Part shown: positions 1 through 12,118 of the stretch, piece by piece
Layout of the letters: each line of letters starts with the position of its first letter
Numbering within the stretch: the stretch's first letter is position 1
NCBI RefSeq assembly: GCF_000189635.1
Contig: NW_002476457.1
Location: forward strand, 310,001 to 374,000
Direction of reading: 5' to 3'
DNA: 64,000 nt
Origin: Tetrahymena thermophila SB210
Lineage: Eukaryota; Ciliophora; Oligohymenophorea; Hymenostomatida; Tetrahymenidae
Program-made: the position numbers and the translations under genes
Notes under the pieces: generated by a model
The model's input: only the letters and a program-made list of their open reading frames with translations
What the model was told of the DNA's origin: nothing
The model's database searches: none

Positions 1-690
1 CTTATGATATATTTTATGAATTATTTATCGAGATATTTTTAAGATTTTATATTTGAGAGATAATTTTAAATATTATATCAATATATCCTTCATTTAGATT
101 AAAACACCTATCGAGTAATAATGAAAAAGAGCATAGATTTTATAAATCACATAGAGATAGAATAATTTTAGACAGCTAAAAATTAGTAATGTTGCTTTGA
201 GAAGCATCTATTTTGAGATTTTTTAACTACTTCAATGATTTTAGATAGGTTGATAAATGACTAGATAAATCATCAGTCCAATCAGCTTCAGGTATATTTA
301 ATACAATATCTTCTATTTTATTTGGTTTTATAGCAATTGTTTAAATTGCACTGTTTAATTCTTTAAATTATTTTATTTTAATAGCTTTTAAAATAACTTT
401 TTCATTTCCTAAATATTCTAAAAAAAAGGAATTTTACATTTTCAAGTTAGAAAAAGGAAAATACATTTTATTTAATTCTTCTTTTCTTAAAATTTTTTAA
501 ATTTATTATAATTAAAAATTAATCCATCAAACAACCAACAATTATTTATAATAAAGTCTATTCTTTTATAGTATAGATACTAATTTAGATTAACCCAAAA
601 AATTAAGGAAGAAATTTGAAATTTAAATTAATTTATTTATGCTTTGCTATATATTTTGCTGTAATCTATTAGCACTAAAAAAATTCTTCC
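1..690 (-). CDS. Leucine-rich-repeat-like protein, C-terminal part cut by window edge
   Basis: Read on the minus strand with TAA/TAG as Gln, the frame stays open from about 690 to the left edge once one intron (plus positions 418-464, GT...AG on the minus strand) is removed. The product is rich in Leu, Ile and Asn with a rough 25-30 residue periodicity (segments such as LKNLKIDASQSNITNFQLS and LQNLCSFSLLL), which suggests irregular leucine-rich repeats. It resembles in style the duplicated genes at 49981 and 52901. No in-frame Met is visible between 465 and about 705, where an in-frame TGA lies, so a 5' exon must lie further right, probably joined at a T-rich acceptor near 685. The 3' end is outside the window. 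The assignment rests on composition and periodicity only; function is unknown. Confidence 0.5.
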
Positions 691-1370
691 GAATTTATAA
701 GATCAAATTGTTTAATTACTTTTTTTATCATTTAAAAGTCAGATTTTTTAATTTTATTTGTTTTGAAAAACCATTTCAAAGTAAATCAAATTTATTTTCA
801 CATTTACACTTGAAAATAATAAAACAAATATAAAAATAATTATCTATTTTTTTCTTAAAGTTAAAAATAAAAAGTAAATAAAAATTGAAATTCATTAAAA
901 AAGCATTAAGTTATTTAAAATAAAATTTTTGAAATTAAATTTAAAATTTCTAAAAAAGCTATTAAATATGTTCTAAAAAATTTAAAATATAATAATAAGA
1001 ATTTAAAAGAATCTTTGATGAAAATATCGATTTTTTTAATTTAAATTAAAATCTAATAAATATAATTCAGTGACAGACATCTGACAATTTAGGTATTCGT
1101 TTAATTCAAATTTTTTTTGATATTCACACACACAATCAAGATAAAAAGTGATTAATTAATTAAGTAGCTTTCATAATCTTACAAAACTTTCTCTAAAAAT
1201 ATCTGAAAATTAGAAAAATTTAAAATATAAAAAACAAACTGTTTAATTAACATTTACTATAAGTTTTACTAAAAATATTTTTTAATAATTTATTTTTTAA
1301 ATTTTTAGCTGTTTAACCTTAAATTAATAAAATGCTTAAATTCTTTAATACTTTTTATATTTAATTACAC
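691..1370. other. AT-rich intergenic stretch
   Basis: Nothing coding could be supported here. It probably holds the 5' exon or promoter of the left-edge minus-strand gene. Composition is homopolymer-rich A and T. Confidence 0.4.
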
Positions 1371-1376
1371 AAAAAT

Positions 1377-1505
1377 ACCGTATTTCCTTGATAAGGAAGC
1401 CATCGGTAACCGAGGGTGATCTAAATTTGAGGATTTTTAAATCCAATACCTTGCTCGGTTTAGCCACAAAGGCAAACTGAGTACCGAAGGAAAAGGGAAT
1501 ATGGT
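1377..1505. ncRNA. Candidate structured RNA of unknown family
   Basis: A sharply bounded island of normal base composition in very AT-rich DNA. Its ends pair: ACCGTATTTCCTT (1377-1389) with AAGGGAATATGGT (1493-1505), 13 continuous pairs allowing G-U. Inside, TCGGTA (1403-1408) can pair with TACCGA (1482-1487), ACCGAG (1409-1414) with CTCGGT (1454-1459), GGATTT (1431-1436) with AAATCC (1439-1444), and GCC (1463-1465) with GGC (1471-1473). TCGGTA and ACCGAG abut, so the helices nest into a branched fold without conflict. No reading frame with coding character is seen. It does not match what I remember of telomerase RNA, U1-U6, U3, RNase P/MRP, SRP RNA, twister or hammerhead. Strand is undecided; read on plus, a short T-rich stretch follows at 1513. 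It could also be the core of a fold-back element. Confidence 0.5.
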
Positions 1506-2108
1506 AAATACCTTTATTTTAGAATTTAAATTTCAGAAATATTCATTTTTTCTATTGGTTTTAATTTTTCTTATGACAAAAAGCGACATAAAATAAAGCC
1601 ATAGCAATTTTTAGTAATTTTTAGTGGAATTTAATTTAATTTATGTGAGTTTATGTGCTTAATTATTCCTAAATTTAAGTTTTTATATTAAAATATTTTA
1701 TTTTTAATGCTTTTTTTTGTTTCAAAACCTTTTTATATTTCTTAAAAATCATATTTTATTAAAAATGATTTATTATTAATTTAAATATAAATTTCCTTCC
1801 TGCTCTCTAAATAATTTTTTCAATTCAAAATATTTAAAAATCAATTTAAATATTATTAAAATTAACAAAGTAGATGATATTTATTTTAAATTTTTTTGAA
1901 ACAAGCAAACTACTTTATTTATAATTTCATAATCATACTAAATACGATTTTATATTATATTTTTTAAGTTAATTATTGAGAATATTATTAATTGTATTTA
2001 GAAATAATTTTAGAATTAAAATTATCAAGTTTTTATTTTATTTTTTTTAATATTTGACCTATAATATGTATATATTAATTTTATTATTTAGTGAATTATT
2101 TATTTATT
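1506..2108. other. AT-rich intergenic stretch
   Basis: No gene or repeat recognised; it lies 3' of the hydrolase gene on the opposite strand and probably holds its polyadenylation region. Confidence 0.4.
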
Positions 2109-3378
2109 TCAGAATCCTTCATCGTCTTCGAATTTATTTTCAAGTATTAATTTAGTAATCAAAGACTTTGATTTTTTTGCTTTAGGCACATAGGCTTAGG
2201 TGTAATCTACTTCTGGATTTCCAAAGTTTTTAAGAATGTAGATTTCTGTATAAGAACTGGTTGGCAATGAGTAAGTGGGATATTAATAAATCAAGTACTT
2301 GTTTTCATCGCTTGTGCCATTAAATGAATGGAAATTTTATCTAGCTTACTAAATAAAGAAATTAGCAAAATATTATGAGACTAAAGTAGATTTAAAATCA
2401 CGAGCAGCATCAATCTATTAAAGTTAAAAAATAAATCAGTTACTTAATAAATTTAATTAGCTAATTAATTACCTTCCACTCAAATGCATTTTTTTCTGGA
2501 TGGAATTGAGTTCCGAAAATAGGGTAGTTAATAGATTCAAAGGTTGCTATAAACAATCTTTGGGAATCAGTATAACCAATAGAAGTATATTTGTAGTTTT
2601 AAGAAAGAATTGGAATTTCTTAATAAGACTAAGGAATAACTCCTTTATCATGGTGATAATATGCTGTTGAAATATAAAAATTAGAAAATCAGATTAAAAA
2701 TTTTGCTAATTATTTACCATAATCAAAGTTTTCCATGTGGCGTTTTAAAAAAGTTGGCATTTTTTCAAATAATTTAGAAGTCTTATCTATATTATTTGTG
2801 GTATGTGAAGTAGTATCATTGTATCCACTTTTAAGGACAGTTTTATTAAAACCGCTTTCTATGTAATGGATCAATTCAAAGCCTTAGCATGTTCCCCAAA
2901 TTGGAAAGAAATCTCCTTAATTTGTAGCATTTTTTGCCTTTTAAATTAAGTAATTTGCATTTCTTGAGAAAATCTTGTCTACAGAATCATCAAATGTGAA
3001 TTCAACACTTCAAATTATTAAGAATTATGAGTTATGACAAAAACTCATTTTAATAAAAATAATAATTTTAATTCATATTATTAAGTTATTTTACCTACCA
3101 CCAGGGAATAAGATGCCATTGATTTTAGAAAATAGTGTATCAAGGTAATCTAAAGTAGCGTCATATGGAATTGGAACGGCTTAAGCACCTGCGCTTTCTA
3201 CAAATTTTACATAGCTTGCTGCAATGTAAGAGTAATTAAGACCTGGGAACTTAGAATAAGTAGAAGGAGCAGTGTAAATACCTACGATGGGTCTTTAGTT
3301 AAATTTAGTACTATTATTAAAGCAATTAACTCCTAAGACTAAAAAGCAAAACAACGAAACACCAATAAATCTAGACAT
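2109..3378 (-). CDS. Gamma-glutamyl hydrolase (peptidase C26), secreted or lysosomal
   Basis: Cleaves gamma-glutamyl tails from folate polyglutamates, a class I glutamine-amidotransferase-like fold acting in lysosomes or outside the cell. Four exons with introns at 2415-2472, 2664-2717 and 3008-3094; exon lengths sum to 357 codons (356 residues), the family's usual size. A signal peptide opens the protein ([16 protein letters not shown]). Then come RPIVGIYT, the oxyanion region ILFPGG, the nucleophile in PIWGTCQGFEL (Cys about 135) and the catalytic His in GTQFHPEKN (about 246). All residues expected of an active enzyme are present, and several N-glycosylation sequons are visible. The start was chosen because it is the only Met giving a signal peptide; the stop is TGA. 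Many internal TAA/TAG codons fall at variable or Gln positions. Confidence 0.93.
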
Positions 3379-5567
3379 TATGAAATTACTTGTTTGTTAT
3401 CTAAATTAATATAATATTTAATTTGTTTTAATTTATGTAATCAAGGTGAAATTATCTTTTAGTGTCTAAACAAGTTGTATTAAAAACTATATTTACATTC
3501 ACATTCACGCTACTTTCTTTTTTAATCCTTTAAATGTCTTGATAAATTAGAATTGTATAAATAAGTAAACAATTATTTAAAGGAATGAGTAGTGATTACA
3601 AAATTTCACATATTTCATTTTATACCTGATTTTCAATTTTTGTGGCTAATAATAATATTTATATGTTTAATTTATAACATTTATAAGAGGTAGAATATTA
3701 GAAAAAGAAATTATATTTTTTAGTATTTTGTAATACTATCATATGTTATTTTTTAGCAAATACATTATTTAATACCTAAAATATAAATGTTATCAATTAA
3801 AAAAAAACTGCTAAAATTCTAATTAAAATGGCACTCTTAGTTGATTTACTGATTAAAAGCATATTTGAAATATATTTACTGCATATACTACTTTCAATAA
3901 AAAATATTTTTTTAAATAAATTAATTTCCTTATTTATTTAATTAAGAATGCATTTATGATTTCTTATTGAGTATCTATGATGCCTGTCTGTCTCTATCTT
4001 TATCTTCTTCATATTAAATATAATGATATTAGATTGTAATAATTTTTTTGCAAATTATTGAATCATTAATTCAATTTTTTATTTATTTATTTAAAAAATA
4101 ATTTTAAAACTAACAAACTTTTTTTGTTGTTGTTGATAAATTGGTTTAATTTATCAAGTCAAATAATTTGATTTTAATTAAATTTTGTTTAATTTACTAA
4201 AAAAGCATTTCATAAATTTTAAAGAAAATCCTGAAACAATTTATTTTTATTCTTCTTGTTTATACATTTTACCTTTTAAAAGAATATTTTACAAAAAGTT
4301 TATGAAAAACAATAATTTTGTAAAGTGATCTTCATTGATTAGGATATTTCTTATCTTTTTATATTCAAATTGATAATGAAGAATCTAATTTCTTTATTGG
4401 TTAGCTAGCTTTCGATCTTTTTAAAAAGTAAAAACTGAACTTTTTCAATAAACTAACTCTAAATATGCTTACCTCTTCTAACAAAATATTTTAACAATCG
4501 AATAAATTATATTAATATTAAATTACTCTATTGAATAGATAAATGTTTATATTATTCATTTTAAAAGAAAACTCAATTCATTTTAAGTATAATTAAAATT
4601 AAATTAGAGTCTTGAAGTAAATTTTATTTAGATTAATAAAAATTGGAACCTTCTAAAACTAATACAATTACATAAGATGCTGAATTGGAATAGTTAATTA
4701 GTGTTCTCATATACATAAATTTTTAAATACCCTAACCATTCATTCTTTATATTTAAAATAAATTAAATTTAGCTATAACTTAAATCTAGTTTAAATTTAT
4801 TTATTTATTTAATAAGCAAAATGTATACTGACACAAAAAATTCTAAAAATAAAACACAGGAGTTAATAATTGAAATATTTAAAATTTTTACTCTACTTTC
4901 TTTTAGAAATAAATATCTTAAAAGTAATCCATTTTTTTTTGATTATTTTCGAAATTAAAAGTCAGTGCTTTTGTAGTAGATAAAAATTAAAAGATATTGC
5001 ATTCACATAGCATAAAATCTATATTTATTTCAAGTATAATTTCTTATATTAATGCATGCAGCAAATCAAAAATCCGTTTTTGAGATTAATCAAAAAAATA
5101 TTGATTTTTCACAAGAAAAATATTGAAATTACTTACAAGGAAGGAAATATGAAAATGCATGCGTTCATATATACATACACAGATACTAATAAATTCATCT
5201 ATCTTATTTAACGCAGAATGGAGTTAAAGCCAAATAGAAAATAAAAGGAAAGTAATTAAATAAATAAATGAATGAAAAGTAGTTTTTCAACCAAATACTA
5301 AAACCAAAAACAAACAAGCAAAAGAGTTAAAACCACTTGAATATATTTTTGCTTTAATATATTAACTCATTGTTTCTTTCTTTCTGTCATTTTTGATAAA
5401 AAAAATCAAAAAACATGCATGCAAAATGTATTTGGTAGTTTTTAATTAATTAAACATTTGATTTTAAGATATTAAAGAAAACAAGGTGATTGAAAATTAA
5501 TAATCGCTGAATTGCAAGAAATAATTAACAGGATAAAATATCTGTTTTAATTTAAAAAGTATAAATA
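3379..5567. other. Intergenic region between divergent hydrolase and protease genes
   Basis: About 2.2 kb of AT-rich DNA with homopolymer runs and scattered ATGCATGC-type palindromes (for example near 5053 and 5416). The two flanking genes point away from each other, so both promoters must lie here. I see no coding exon and no recognisable element. Confidence 0.5.
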
Positions 5568-7706
5568 ATGAGAAGAAGCTTGCTTACAGTAGCTCTCTTT
5601 GCAGTCTGTTTGCTTTCCTTCGCTATGGCTGTCCATATTCGCAAGGATAAGCAACAAACCTTAGAATCAAAGGCTAAGTTATACTCTGCTGAGGGAGATG
5701 AATTACATACAATCTCACTTAAAAAGATTCCATAAAGTCCTGGAGAAAGAAGAAAGGCCATCGAGCTTCTCTCTACTGCCTAATACTATAGCTATAATAA
5801 GGATGACTACTCAGCTGAAAAAGATTTCATCTATACCCAATAGAAGGAAACATCTTTTACTAGCACTAGCAGCAATTCTAAAACCTCTACTCATACAGTA
5901 AAGCTTTATAATTTCAAGAATGTTTAATACACTGGTGATTTAGCTATTGGCTCATCAGATAACGTTTTCTCTGTCATCTATGACACAGGTTCAGCTAATA
6001 TTTGGATGAATTCCATTCACTGCAATGACCCAGGTTGTGTAAGTCACAAGTAATACGATTTCCATCAATCAAAGAACTATAAAAGTGTTGGACTTTCCCT
6101 TGATGTTCAATTTGGTACAGGTGAATTAATTGGTGAAATGGCTTAAGACACTGTTTATTTTGGTGATATCGAAATTAAAGATTAGACTTTTGTCGAAATT
6201 CACGAGCAAAGAGGTGATGTTTTCGCTCAGGTATACTATAAATTTGATTAGCTTATTCAGCTATTTACGTTTTTAAATAAAAATATAACATCTTGCAAGA
6301 TGTAATTTTTACATTCCAAAGCCTTCAGAAATATTTCAAGCCTACAAAAAACGAAAATTTAAAGCCTATGGAAACAGTTTACATTGAAATATTTATATAT
6401 TTATTTATACCTACCAAATATTAGCCAACAAATATTCAAAGCAAATAACAAGATTTTACAATATTACAGATGAAAAGTTGTTGTCCTAATCAAAATATCA
6501 TTTTAGTTGTGGTTAATAATTCTTAGTGTTTATTTCAAAAACGTCCAAAAAAATTATTGAATCAGTCAACCAGTCAGTCAGTTTTTGATTATTTCTCAAA
6601 AATGAATTTATAAATTTTAAATTAAAAATCATCAATAAAAGTAAAAAAATGTAGAATTTTGTTCTAGTTTCAATTAAAAAATATAAAATAGAATTATTTG
6701 TTTCTTTTGATTTTGAATTAAGAAACAAAATAATGATTTAGAGTTTCTTAATATTTAATAAAGAATTTCAATCAATAAGGCGAGTTTTATTTAAAATGTC
6801 GATAGAACTATTTTTAGATTCTTTAAATTCATATTTAATTTATTATAAAAATATTAATTTAGTCCAAGTTTGACGGTATTGTCGGTTTGGCTTTCCCTTC
6901 TATGGCTGCCTATAACAAGAATCCCTTATTTGATAGCTTAATTGAACAAAAGAAAATTTAAAAAAATATCTTCTCCTTCTATATGAGTCCACATGACGGT
7001 AGAACTGATTCTGAAATTTCTATTGGTGGTGCCAATCCTTTAAGATATAGTGGTGAAATTAAATATCATAAAGTTAAGAAAGATTACTACTGGCTTATTG
7101 AAGCTTAAAGCATCTTAGTTGGTGGAAAAGATGTTGGTCTTTGCAAAGGTGGTTGTTACGTTATTGCAGACACTGGTACTTCTCTTATTACTGGTCCTTC
7201 TGAAGACATCTTTACTTTATTAGGTAAATATTGCAATTATCTTTCATGCTTTTACAAATATTGTTTCAAAATATTTATTAAATTTTACATTTAAATGAAT
7301 TTAGATCACTCAAGTGTCAACACTAATTGCAGTAACGTTTCAGAATTACCTGAATTAACTTTCGTCATCGATGGTGCCCACTATACATTAACAGGAGAAG
7401 AATATGTTTTATAAGAAAACTCTGATGGTTCTCAATAGACTGTTGAAACTGCTTAATCTAATGTTGAAATGAGCAGCTCCACTGCATAATGTATTGTTGC
7501 TTTCATGCCTCTTGATATTCCCAATGATGAAGAAAATTTCCCTTATGAAAAAGCTTGGATTTTGGTAATAAATTTTTTTCAAAGAAATAATTTGATATTA
7601 AAATATTGATTTTAAAATAAAATAGGGAGATACTTTCTTACAAAAGTTTTATTCAATTTATGATAGAGACAATGACAGAGTTGGTTTTGCTTTGGCAAGA
7701 CATTGA
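5568..7706 (+). CDS. Pepsin-family aspartyl protease (cathepsin D-like), secreted
   Basis: Endopeptidase of family A1 for the secretory or lysosomal pathway. Exons 5568-6230, 6863-7223, 7305-7564 and 7626-7706 sum to 455 codons (454 residues). An N-terminal signal peptide ([20 protein letters not shown]) is followed by a propeptide of about 90 residues. Both active-site motifs are intact: YDTGSANIW (Asp about 139) and [12 protein letters not shown] (Asp about 324), with the flap-like region [15 protein letters not shown] and the pepsin motif [13 protein letters not shown]. The C-terminal exon reads [14 protein letters not shown] before TGA, as in other family members. Intron 1 is unusually long for the locus (632 nt). 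The 3' end of this gene was copied twice downstream as decayed tails at 11000 and 15216, so it is the parent of the local array. Confidence 0.95.
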
Positions 7707-8610
7707 ATTTAAATAAGATAGTTATTACAGTCTTGAATGGGACTTCCCTTTAACTAAATTCAATATATACTTACTTACTTAGTATACTATTCATAACAAT
7801 TTACTTATCTTTTCTATACAGTTAAACTTTATGAATATCTATCTATCTATAAATCTTTCTATCTCTTAGCCAAAAATTAGCAAAACATTTAAACTTACTT
7901 AATCAATCTTCCTTAAACTGTTTTTTATATCATATTAATATCTATGCTTTTATTTGTATATTCATCTATTCAATATTCATTAGTATGCAATATTCTTTTT
8001 TGATGATATTAATAATACCAAAATTTAACTTTTTAAGCTAAAATAATTTTTTCGTTTAGTTTTTAAAATTTAAAAATTTATAAAGTGCTATTAATTCTTT
8101 ATAAATCATAGATGGCTAAGAATAAAAGTGATATTAAAGAATAAATATTATTAATCAAGTAAAGCACCATTTTTTTTTTAATATTATATTTTATAAAACC
8201 TACAGCAAAAAAAGGAAGTTTTACAGAAATTAAATGGGTATTTACTTAATTAAATAAAATGATGAAGGAAAAATAAAAAATAATGAATAAAAAATTATTT
8301 ACAATCTCATTAAAAAAATTTTTAATTGTATAATTTCACATAATAAGTAAAAATCAGTAAAGTTAATCAATCATTCAGTCAATTCAGGCATCTGCTCAAC
8401 AAGCCAAAATAACAAATAAGTAATTGATAAAAAATGTAAAATAAGACTTGACCTGCTCATCTAATTGTCATAGTATCATTCTAATAACAAGAGCAAAAAC
8501 AAATCATGATTTGTAAATTTGGACTTTAAAAATTTTTTAGTTTAAAAAAATTAAGTAAATTAATACAATCTTTTTTGATAAGTGTTTAAAAAATAATTAA
8601 AAATTTAAGA
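7707..8610. repeat. Array spacer, copy 1
   Basis: The intergenic sequence after the protease stop recurs after each decayed protease tail. Markers are CTTACTTACTTAGTATAC near 7767, runs of ATCTATCT, TTAATCAAGTAAA near 8150 and TTTTTTGATAAG just before each membrane-protein start. Copies 2-4 are at 11251, 15690 and 16435. It must contain the promoter of the downstream membrane-protein gene. Confidence 0.8.
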
Positions 8611-10801
8611 ATGAATTCTTGTTTATCTAAGTTGGATCTCTTTTCTTCGCATTTTCAATTCAATATTGGACAAAATTAAATAAAAAAATCCACCCCCTTA
8701 GGAATTATATTATCTCTTCTTATAATCGCCATAGGCTTGTCATATTACTCCTACTTATTCTGGCTGCTAACAACTAATCAGCTAGAACCAAACTATAAAT
8801 CTCAAGAATTTATTACAGAGGATTCTATCGATATCAACTTATCTTAAGATCTAGTAGGTTTTAGATTTGAATATGATTTTAATATGCCAATAGACATCCT
8901 TTAAGCCCATAAAAACAAGACATATTTAGTTTATATGGCTTACTTTTACTACGTAAATAATAGTGATACTTAGTTGATTTAGCTAAATATAGTAAAATGC
9001 CAAAACCCTAATTTAATTGACTTTTATTGTTTAGATTTTTCTAACGTGTCAAATTACACATTAACAATAAACACAAAATAAAATATTTAATCATATGTCG
9101 ATATTTTTATTTACGGGTGTCTTGACTAAGATGTTTTTAAAACTAATATCCCCGAAAATTGTGCTAGTTAAGATTAAATTGATGCGGTTATTAATGGTAT
9201 GAATGCTGGAGTAAGATTAAAATTATTTACATCTTAGTTTAATGTTGGAACTATTTAAAACTAAATTAACTATAGAAATGCTTTTATTTATACAGTGGGT
9301 GACTAGTTAATTTAGTCTACATTTAAAACATAAAAAGCTATAACAACTGTAAAAGATGGATTGTTTATTTTAAATAGCAGAAATTATTCTTCTCCTCTTA
9401 AATATGATTTATTTAACTAGATTTATGATAGATAATATAGTCTTGAAAACATAGGTTAAAGCGGTTACAGCTTTATTTAAATAATAATGGATGAGATAGT
9501 TCAATAAACAAAGATCTAATATCCTACAGTCCCTGATGTTTTGGCTCTTGGTAACGGTATCATAACTTTATTAATGATTTTTGGTTTTTTTGGTAGAATG
9601 AGTTCCTTTATATCAATCAGAAACGATTTCTTTCTATTGATTCTATAAAATTTGTATCAAGGTAAATACTTAGATATTTTGCAAAACAATTAGATACTCT
9701 TAAGCTAATAAGAAGAAACAAAATAAAAAATTGAGTTAAATTCTAGTGATAGCCAGCTGACATTAGAAGAATGGAAAAAAAAGAGTCCTAACATAAGATA
9801 TAGCAATTACAATTAATAATCAATAAAAACAAAGTAATCGTTAGACTGTTAATAGCAGTTATAAAAAAAATTTAGAGGTATTTCTTAGATTATTGATGAA
9901 AATAAAGATAGTGAGTTTAAATTTCAAAATGCATGGGAGAGTTATAAAGCTTAAATAAACTTTAGTAAAATCTTGTCTAATTTGAAAACTTTTTAAAATG
10001 AAACATTTTCTTAGAAAGTATTTTAAAAACTATTTAATCAACGGTAAATACCTTCAAAATTAGCTAAAAAATAAATTTATATTTGATTCACATGCTTCCA
10101 AATCTTAATTTATAAAGATATGCTAATTATGACATTTCTTTCAATTGACTTTTAATAGAATTTTATATTAAAATAAAAATTATTTTTTAAAAAGTTCAGG
10201 TAAGAAACGATAAAATCATGAAGAATAGATATATAATAAAAGAGCTAAAAAGTCCATAGAAGAGCAACTAAATAAGCATTTAGATATTTTTTAAATATTC
10301 TAAGATATTATATTTATAAAAAAAGCAATAATGATTTTATTCGATAAAGATTAACTAGCTGCCATAAAGTTAGTTGGTTGCTCTTCTAACTATCTAGATA
10401 GGATCACGGTAGGCTTAAATTAAATCAAAATAAATTTTGGTAATATTGATTTGAATTTTAAAGGAATTGCTTACAAATTTTTTTTATAGAAAGTTAAAAC
10501 CATTTAGAAGAATAGCTTGAAATTTTTTAATCAAAGCAACTTTAGTGTGAAAAAATTCAATAGTTTTTAGAGAAATGCAAGAAAAGCAACAACTTAGATT
10601 AAATAGATAAAAGAATACTCTCCTCTCTTGTTTGATATTTATTTATCTGAAATTCCTTTTTAAAATTTACATCATTTATTATATTTTTTATAAATATTTT
10701 TTTAAGATTTAAGGTATAATTTGTAAGTATGTATGTAAATTAATTAATTAATTTGTATATCAAATAAACTATTCAATGTTCAAATAGTATTTTAAAGTTG
10801 A
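8611..10801 (+). CDS. Two-span membrane protein of a ciliate-expanded family, array copy A
   Basis: Exons 8611-10043, 10195-10439 and 10494-10801 give 662 codons (661 residues). A short N-terminal segment ending KKSTPLG leads into a membrane helix at about residues 31-55. A region of about 255 residues with several N-glycosylation sequons and conserved Cys follows (KCQNPNLIDFYCLDF, YGCLDQD, ENCASQ). A second membrane helix lies at about 311-332, then a long charged C-terminal tail of about 330 residues (LEEWKKKSP, EEQLNKHLDIFQIFQD). From memory this is one of a large family of Tetrahymena proteins annotated only as transmembrane; I know no function. The second intron is in frame whether spliced or not (54 nt) and is assigned from copy C. 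The stop lies at exactly the same distance from the shared motif YSPLLFD as in copy C. Confidence 0.85.
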
Positions 10802-10999
10802 TATTCATACATATTTGGCTTAAATAAAAATTTTACTTAGCCAAATTTGTCAATAAATTTTATTTAATAACTTAAAAAAATAATGTTTGGGTTGTTACTT
10901 TCCTGAACATATTTCTAAATTATATTTTTAAGCTTAATTTTTTATCCTATTGTTTTATTTGTAAGCTAACAATTTATTAATAAATATATAATACTGGTT

Positions 11000-11250
11000 T
11001 AACTTTTGTCATCAATCGTGCTCACTATACATTAACAGGAGAAGAATATATTTTACAAGAGAAATCTGATGGTTCTCAAAAGACTGTTGAAACTGCTTAA
11101 TCTAATGTTGTAACAAGCAATTCCACTGCATAATGGAGATATTAAGATATTAATGTTAAAATAAAATAGGGAGATAATTTCTTACAAAAGTATTATTAAA
11201 TTTATGGTAGAGATAATCACAGAGTTGGTTTTACTTTGGCAAGACATTGA
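11000..11250 (+). pseudogene. Decayed 3' tail of the aspartyl protease, copy 2
   Basis: This repeats the last part of protease exon 3 ([22 protein letters not shown]) and the final exon up to the stop (RVGFTLARH, TGA at 11248). The stretch encoding the Cys-containing [13 protein letters not shown] region is missing, and everything upstream, including both active-site motifs, is absent. It is a duplication by-product, not a gene. Confidence 0.85.
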
Positions 11251-12118
11251 ATTTAAAGAAGATAGTTATTACAGTCTTGAATAGGCCTTCTCTTTAACTA
11301 AATTCAATATATACTTACTTACTTAGTATACTATTCATAACAATTTACTTATCTTTTCTATACAGCTTATCTTTATGAATATCTATTTATCTTTCTATCT
11401 CTTACTAAACATTTAACTTACTCTATCAATACTTCCTTAAACTCTTTTTTACTTCATATTAATATCTATACCTTTATTTGTATATTCATTCATCTATTTA
11501 ATATCGATTAGTATGCAAAACTCTTTCTTGATGATTGTAAAAATACCAAAATTTAACTTTTTAAATCATAAAATCAGATTTTTTATTAGTTTTTATAATT
11601 TAAAAGTATCAAATTGTTATTGATTCTTTATTAATCATAGACCCCTAAGAATAAAAAACTAATTATATTAATATAAATCAAGTAAAACACAATTTTTTTA
11701 TTAACAAAATATACAACAAAAAAAAGAAGTTAATTTACAGAAAATTAAATGGTAATTTACCTGTGTTAATAAAAATAATAAAAGAAAGAATATAATGATA
11801 TAAAAATTATTTACAACCAATTTAAAAAAAATTTAAATTTTTATTTTGCTGTAATAATAAAAAATCAGTAAAATTAGCCAGCCAGTTAGTTAGTTAATCA
11901 ATTAATCAATCAACACATGTTATCAATAAAAAGAAGAATAAATGAGAAATTGATAAAAATAGAAAAATAAGACTTACTTGATGGTCTAATAATTAATAGT
12001 AAAATTCAAATAAAAAATGAGAAAACAAACTATTTAAAAGTTAGATAATTTCTAAGTTAATAAAAATTAATAAATTTAATAAATACAATTTTTTTGATAA
12101 GAGCTTAAAAAATAAAGA
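11251..12118. repeat. Array spacer, copy 2
   Basis: Same order of sequence as the spacer at 7707, including CTTACTTACTTAGTATAC near 11317 and the TTTTTTGATAAGAGCTTAAA block just before the copy B start. It presumably carries the copy B promoter. Confidence 0.8.

Noticed and set aside
1377-1505. Known RNA families (telomerase RNA, SRP RNA, RNase P/MRP, spliceosomal snRNAs, twister, hammerhead) as the identity of the structured island
   Set aside because: None of the hallmark sequences I know for these families is present, and the length is wrong for SRP RNA; left as unknown.
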